Assembly (NCBI GenBank): GCA_023423535.1
Contig: JAFAFL010000032.1
Location: forward strand, 1-64,000
Length of the DNA: 64,000 nucleotides
DNA from: Pseudomonadota bacterium
GTDB lineage: Bacteria; Myxococcota; Myxococcia; Myxococcales; Myxococcaceae
Direction: 5' to 3'
The notes beneath the pieces are model-generated. The model was not told the origin of the DNA, made no database searches, and was given only the letters and a program-made list of their open reading frames with translations. Positions 63,901 to 64,000 of the stretch are shown piece by piece (position 1 is the stretch's first letter; every line of letters starts with the position of its first letter). The position numbers and the translations under genes were made by a program.

Positions 63901-63987
63901 CAGGTCGCCGCCGCAGCCGGCGAGGCCCGCGAGGATCGAGAGGGACACGAGGGCGCCCAGGGCGTTCATTCGGGGATGACGGTGCAT
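60922..63987 (-). CDS. Two fused trypsin-like (S1) proteases with Cys-rich domains and MYXO-CTERM-like tails
   Basis: 1021 aa in one frame. First half: lipobox LAGC, trypsin domain with His in TAAHCV, Asp in SDIAVM, Ser in CSGDSGGP; then Cys-rich repeats with CxxDxxC patterns and a Gly-rich linker ending in GLGLLALLGFRRRS (about residue 520), a MYXO-CTERM-like sorting tail. Immediately after comes a second signal-like segment with lipobox LGGC, a second complete trypsin domain (His, Asp, Ser all present), similar Cys-rich repeats, and a final helix plus RVRRRRRS. No in-frame ATG, GTG or TTG separates the halves in a usable place. This looks like two paralogous secreted proteases joined by loss of a stop and start. 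ATG 63987 gives a basic n-region; ATG 63969 is the alternative. Confidence 0.88.
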   Translation of the reverse strand: MHRHPRMNALGALVSLSILAGLAGCGGDLESVEGDEPKPTEEFSQRRSPIIGGTVDTGSPAVVSLSVQYGGGFIPFCTGTLIGPKTILTAAHCVNSYGPNAQYFAVFGTYVSQPTSATRIVQQIRHPSYSNQSYQSDIAVMRLENPVLHTVPMKINTQQLNNTWVGRPIRHSGFGVTAPDTNTSGTKRHGTWNIRQISQLEIESGQSNPLKQTCSGDSGGPGFIVYPNTTEEIVAGVVSYGDENCSQFGVDTNVAWFAPWIQQTMGAWEAPTCAEDGKCASGCAQPDIDCVCAKDNVCSAECPDVAKDPDCPVDCRTNNVCAQDVCPRPDEDCRPEGLSCTSELQCVWRRCVGDPQHSFNYCSRPCSTDAECAGQGMVCSQGACRFPQKQSTNIGQPCDDGSYCLLGGVCAGDSAENRTCALPCSGPGTCPGTQQSCVTGHDGQLYCKGASTGGTDGGTGTNTTGTPRQVVDLPKVRTEGREADVGIASGCQAAGGGMGGLGGTLGLGLLALLGFRRRSLPQGRRLLTAAVAVGAAALGGCGPTQAGEGDLLAESKGTGTQRAEIVGGSVSTGDPEVFMLRMIYSNGTASGCTATLIGEHTLLTAAHCVDPAINNAEAVTIFATNETYANNTTQQQWIRIVETRMHPGWNAGGDSLEHDIALALLQRAPGVQPKMWNREPLFGKQGAPIRAVGYGITSRQKSDSGTKRQVNLTVAGLQQTHLFLGDQMGKGICSGDSGGPTFHVFADGRERQIGVHSFDGNGVCTYGGDIRTDAYVSFIDQWLNEKETTTCDNDGRCLAGCNPVDADCYCVADDVCDARCPDLLMDPDCPADCILNGVCSLQQCPVPDPDCVPDGLNCNSPMVCYGRLCTTDPQRTSNYCSRQCTDDPQCGPGMACYDGACRYLQKPEADEGEPCTIGKTFCRNGTHCSGREGEQTTCLRSCSSNSECSGKATCEFGQDWVRFCQTPRMPPVTVAALQSDYEADPSANGPLGSCASVPGGPLGLLGVAALTLGRVRRRRRS

Positions 63988-64000
63988 GTGGGCGGTGCCC

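Overview
The window is 64 kb of very GC-rich, densely packed bacterial chromosome. It most likely comes from a myxobacterium (phylum Myxococcota). Supporting signs are strong third-position G/C, frequent GTG/TTG starts, a Ser/Thr kinase with a C-terminal TPR region, PAS/hybrid histidine kinases, many lipoproteins, and secreted Cys-rich proteases with MYXO-CTERM-like tails (Gly-rich stretch, membrane helix, Arg cluster). No rRNA, tRNA, CRISPR array, phage or insertion sequence was recognised. The genus cannot be fixed from the sequence alone.

Layout. 1-6.2 kb: two secreted serine peptidases of unrelated families (subtilisin S8, cut by the window edge, and sedolisin S53), argG, and small envelope proteins. 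6.4-8.0 kb: a three-gene cassette (nucleotidyltransferase plus two unknowns) joined by 4-nt overlaps, with a base composition less GC-rich than its surroundings. 8.2-9.8 kb: an SPFH/band-7 gene broken by a 302-bp imperfect tandem duplication. 9.8-13.1 kb: an overlapping operon of amino-acid permease, lipoprotein methyltransferase and Tat-type class V PLP enzyme. 13.3-15.2 kb: a VKOR-DsbA fusion and an eIF1/SUI1-like factor, followed by an array of about ten 22-bp degenerate repeats. 15.5-25 kb: glpD, membrane and coiled-coil proteins, two histidine kinases (one with a degenerate ATP-binding domain), and a TPR protein.

25-33 kb is a zinc-type metal acquisition region. On the + strand are a small His/Cys-rich exported protein, an outer-membrane beta-barrel, two lipoproteins (one with a CHGGHCH motif, one His/Asp-rich), a ZnuA-like binding protein and a YchJ-like SEC-C protein. 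The ABC ATPase and permease (znuCB) lie on the opposite strand behind queF, and an MNT-HEPN pair sits between the two halves. Together these could move a metal from outer membrane to cytoplasm.

33-47 kb: a YdjC-type deacetylase overlapping a Ser/Thr kinase, tex, an AlkZ-like winged-helix protein, a STAND NTPase regulator, a lipoprotein alpha/beta hydrolase, a GNAT acetyltransferase, a sterol-desaturase-like hydroxylase, and a pirin-like gene missing its catalytic core. 47-57 kb: an OmcA/MtrC-type decaheme cytochrome with a collagen-like stalk, a two-subunit xanthine dehydrogenase, and an ArsR-AHSA1-DUF1801 operon behind an AT-rich palindrome. 57-64 kb: a Cys-rich zinc-finger-like protein, a divergent LysR/YceI pair, small secreted proteins, and one long reading frame that fuses two complete trypsin-like proteases head to tail.

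Three genes (SPFH, pirin, double trypsin) carry rearrangements that could be biological or assembly artefacts. These should be verified first.
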